Shown here: piece by piece, positions 62,122 to 64,000 of the stretch
Layout of the letters: each line of letters begins with the position of its first letter
How positions within the stretch are numbered: position 1 is the stretch's first letter
Source: Rhyacophila brunnea
Taxonomy: Eukaryota; Arthropoda; Insecta; Trichoptera; Rhyacophilidae
Assembly: GCA_022495005.1 (NCBI GenBank)
Contig: JAGYXB010000070.1
Location: forward strand, 327,752-391,751
Reading direction: 5' to 3'
DNA: 64,000 nucleotides
Position numbers and translations under genes: made by a program
Notes under the pieces: model-generated
Database searches by the model: none
The model's input: the letters and a program-made list of their open reading frames with translations, nothing else
Told to the model about the DNA's origin: nothing

Positions 62122-62533
62122 CATGGCCCCCACATCCTGAAGCGGGCCCCTAGGCTAGAATCTTTGGCGGCCCCCCTACCTATCGCTAAGGATAAAGGGA
62201 GTGTGATGCTCTATAGTAGCGTTTTCCAAACGGTGTACGCTGTAAAATTAATGTGTATATTTAGTGTTTTTTTGTATAGTTTAATACATCCATTTGAATT
62301 ATGAAGTTGTCAAGTATTGGATACACAATTAAAAATTGTATCGTACAACCACATAATTTTTAATAATAACACTATTGCTGGAAAATAGCACCGCAGGAGA
62401 CTTTTTTACTAGTGAAGCAAAGTTGTGATGTGTGTTTAGTCAACTTATCTGGTCGACTCGCCTCGCCGGGCCCTTCCTGAGCCCGGGCCCCCAGGCTAGA
62501 GCCCTGTCAGCCCCCCCCCTTGTGGGGGCCATG
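62122..62533. mobile_element. GC-ended hAT-like MITE, copy 4
   Basis: The best preserved copy: CATGGCCCCCACATCC at the left and TTGTGGGGGCCATG at the right. It is flanked by an exact 8-bp duplication, AACATACC, at 62114-62121 and 62534-62541. The interior contains GCGGGCCCCTAGGCTAGAAT, CTATCGCTAAGGATAAAGG and GGGCCCCCAGGCTAGAGCCC. Closely similar to copy 2. Non-coding. Confidence 0.93.
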
Positions 62534-62541
62534 AACATACC

Positions 62542-63124
62542 CATAACGTTATTACTTCAATTGTTTTTTTTTATATTGACGACAATGTACATAATATAAT
62601 TAAGGTTCTTTTTTTTGATTAAAAATATATTTATTCATTTTTAATTTTATACAAAGTTATTAATTATCTCTATACTATAGAGTCTATAGTAGGTTTATAT
62701 GCACCAAAATATACAAAATCTGTTATCGCGATGAAATCTCAATAAAAATGTGCTTTTTTATGACGATTTTTATTGCATCTGGTAATAAAAAATGGGGACT
62801 GTATAATAATCCCATAAAATAAAGTAGGTAGTTATTTGTTCCTAGGGGCATTGACCACGCGACAGTTTTAAACTATGCAATGTTGTAACCTTCCTGAAAA
62901 TATTACAGGTAGATAGTGTTTTAAATGTCATCCAATTTATATAGATTTCTGAACTTACGATGCTGTCATAGTACTTTTCATACAAAGCATTTAAATGGCA
63001 AGAGTTCACATCACATGATTTTTTTTTTGATAACAGACTTGATATTTAATTTTATATAAATTTGTGCCACCTTTTTTAATTTAAAGTTCAGGCGGACAAC
63101 TTTTATTGATTTTAATTTTATATA
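62542..63124. other. AT-rich non-coding stretch
   Basis: Low-complexity AT-rich DNA with several poly-T tracts; nothing recognised. Confidence 0.4.
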
Positions 63125-63312
63125 TCTAATATATAAAAATTAATATTTGTGTGTTTGTTTGTTCGTATTTAATGTGCAGCCATACCGTTCATCCGATTGC
63201 GATAAAACTTTGTAAACTTATTGCTTGCACTTGCGGGAAGAGTATAGGCTATACTAATATATAAAAATGAATGTCTGTCTGTCTGTATGTCTGTCTGTCT
63301 GTGTGTCTGTCC
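63125..63312 (+). repeat. Duplicated Helitron-like start with (GTCT)n
   Basis: CTAATATATAAAAAT(T/G)AAT occurs at 63126 and 63253. Each copy is followed by a GT-rich tract: GTGTGTTTGTTTGTTCG, and a (GTCT)n run at about 63271-63312. Both are followed within about 60 bp by CCAT(A)CCGTTCATCCGATTGC or its variant. AT-rich TCTAATATA-type starts are seen in Helitron-like elements, but no end was found, so the class is uncertain. Confidence 0.4.
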
Positions 63313-64000
63313 TTATGCGTTCCTATACCATTCATCCGATTGCAATGAAATTTTGGTAAGTGGTTGTATGCATACCCATAAAGGTTTCTGAATTAGAAAA
63401 ATCATCATCTTCTTCTTCTTCTTCATTATATTTTCTTTTATTCGTATGGTTCCTATACCATTCATCCGATTGCAATGAAATTTTGGTAAGTAGTTGTATG
63501 CACACCCATAAAGGTTTCTGAATTAGAAAAATCATCTTCTTCTTCTTCTTCATTCTATCTTCTTTTATTCGTATGGTTCCTATACCATTCATCCGATTGC
63601 AATGAAATTTTGGTAAGTGGTTGTATGCACACCCATGAAAGTTTCTGAATTAGAAAAATCATCATTCTTCTTCTTCTTCTTCATTCTATCTTCTTTATTC
63701 GTATGGTTCCTATACCATTCATCCGATTGCGATGAAACCTTCGTCAGTTGTTGTGGTAACACCCGCAATGGTTTTTAATTAGTACAACTATCTTCTTCTT
63801 CTTCTTCTTCTTCTATTTTATATTCTACTATTCGTATGCGTTTCTATTCCATTCATCCGATTGCAATAAAAATTTCGTCAGTAATTGTGCCAACACCCGC
63901 AAAGGTTTCTGAATTAGTACAACTATCTTCTTCTTCTTCTTCTTCTTCATTCTATCTTCTTTTATTTGTATGGTCCTATACCATTCATCCGATTGCAATG
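63313..64000 (+). repeat. 130-bp minisatellite with (TTC)n, runs off window
   Basis: TTCATCCGATTGC recurs at 63331, 63461, 63588, 63718, 63852 and 63984, giving a period of 127-134 bp. Each unit holds CCTATACCATTCATCCGATT, a TGGTAAGTGGTTGTATGC-type segment, AAAGGTTTCTGAATTAG and a variable (TTC)n tract that accounts for most of the length variation. The first three units are nearly identical; the later ones are more diverged (CGTCAGTTGTTG in place of GGTAAGTGGTTG). The 86-codon minus-strand frame here is produced by the repeat. Confidence 0.9.

Noticed and set aside
63256..63312. CRISPR-like array
   Set aside because: Spacing is a 4-bp microsatellite, then 130-bp tandem units without variable spacers; the genome is eukaryotic.
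63332..63592. Minus-strand 86-codon frame with Lys/Glu runs
   Set aside because: Produced by the (TTC)n minisatellite; the peptide itself is a tandem repeat of the DNA unit.

Overview
This is AT-rich eukaryotic DNA, almost certainly from an insect. The sequence contains recognisable RTE, Jockey/CR1-like, Helitron, hAT, PIF/Harbinger, mariner and piggyBac-like remnants, tRNA-derived SINEs and short TTAGG-type tracts. Frequent TAGGTACCTA-type words and ATAATATTAT runs fit a sternorrhynchan such as an aphid, though Lepidoptera share some of these words, so the order is an inference. No complete host protein-coding gene could be recognised. The window reads as intergenic or deep intronic sequence that has been a repeated landing site for transposons.

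Left third (1-24 kb): a GC-rich-ended MITE (988), a CpG-rich stretch with one plausible host exon and splice donor (4140-4438), LINE and SINE debris, a CAGGGATGG-type hAT element (11143), a PIF/Harbinger MITE (13053), two other hAT-type elements (15594, 18590) and an RTE 3' fragment (17611). Middle (23-41 kb): a second CAGGGATGG hAT element (23476), a second GC-rich MITE (24909), a LINE fragment (25800), a second Harbinger MITE (27846), a 2.1-kb Helitron with a broken Rep N-terminal region (28324-30454), a TTAA-flanked fold-back element (34753) and a hAT element carrying a nested GC-rich MITE (38904-39747), followed directly by another inverted-repeat element (39767).

Right third (41-64 kb): a short stretch of G/C-ending codons that may be real coding sequence (41354-41524), an RTE open reading frame tail (43830-44237), a hAT MITE (44853), a hairpin-rich piggyBac-like end (49547), a longer hAT-like element (51387), a tRNA-derived SINE (52858), a pogo-like TA element (53954), a 1.36-kb near-perfect palindrome (55506), a mariner split by a Jockey insertion (57119-58270), a second Jockey fragment (60144), further hAT MITEs (60750, 62122) and a 130-bp minisatellite running off the end (63313-64000).

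The calls rest on paired terminal inverted repeats, matching target-site duplications and translated motifs read by eye. The elements do not form a pathway. Their interest lies in nested insertions, paired copies of the same family within one window, and large inverted repeats.
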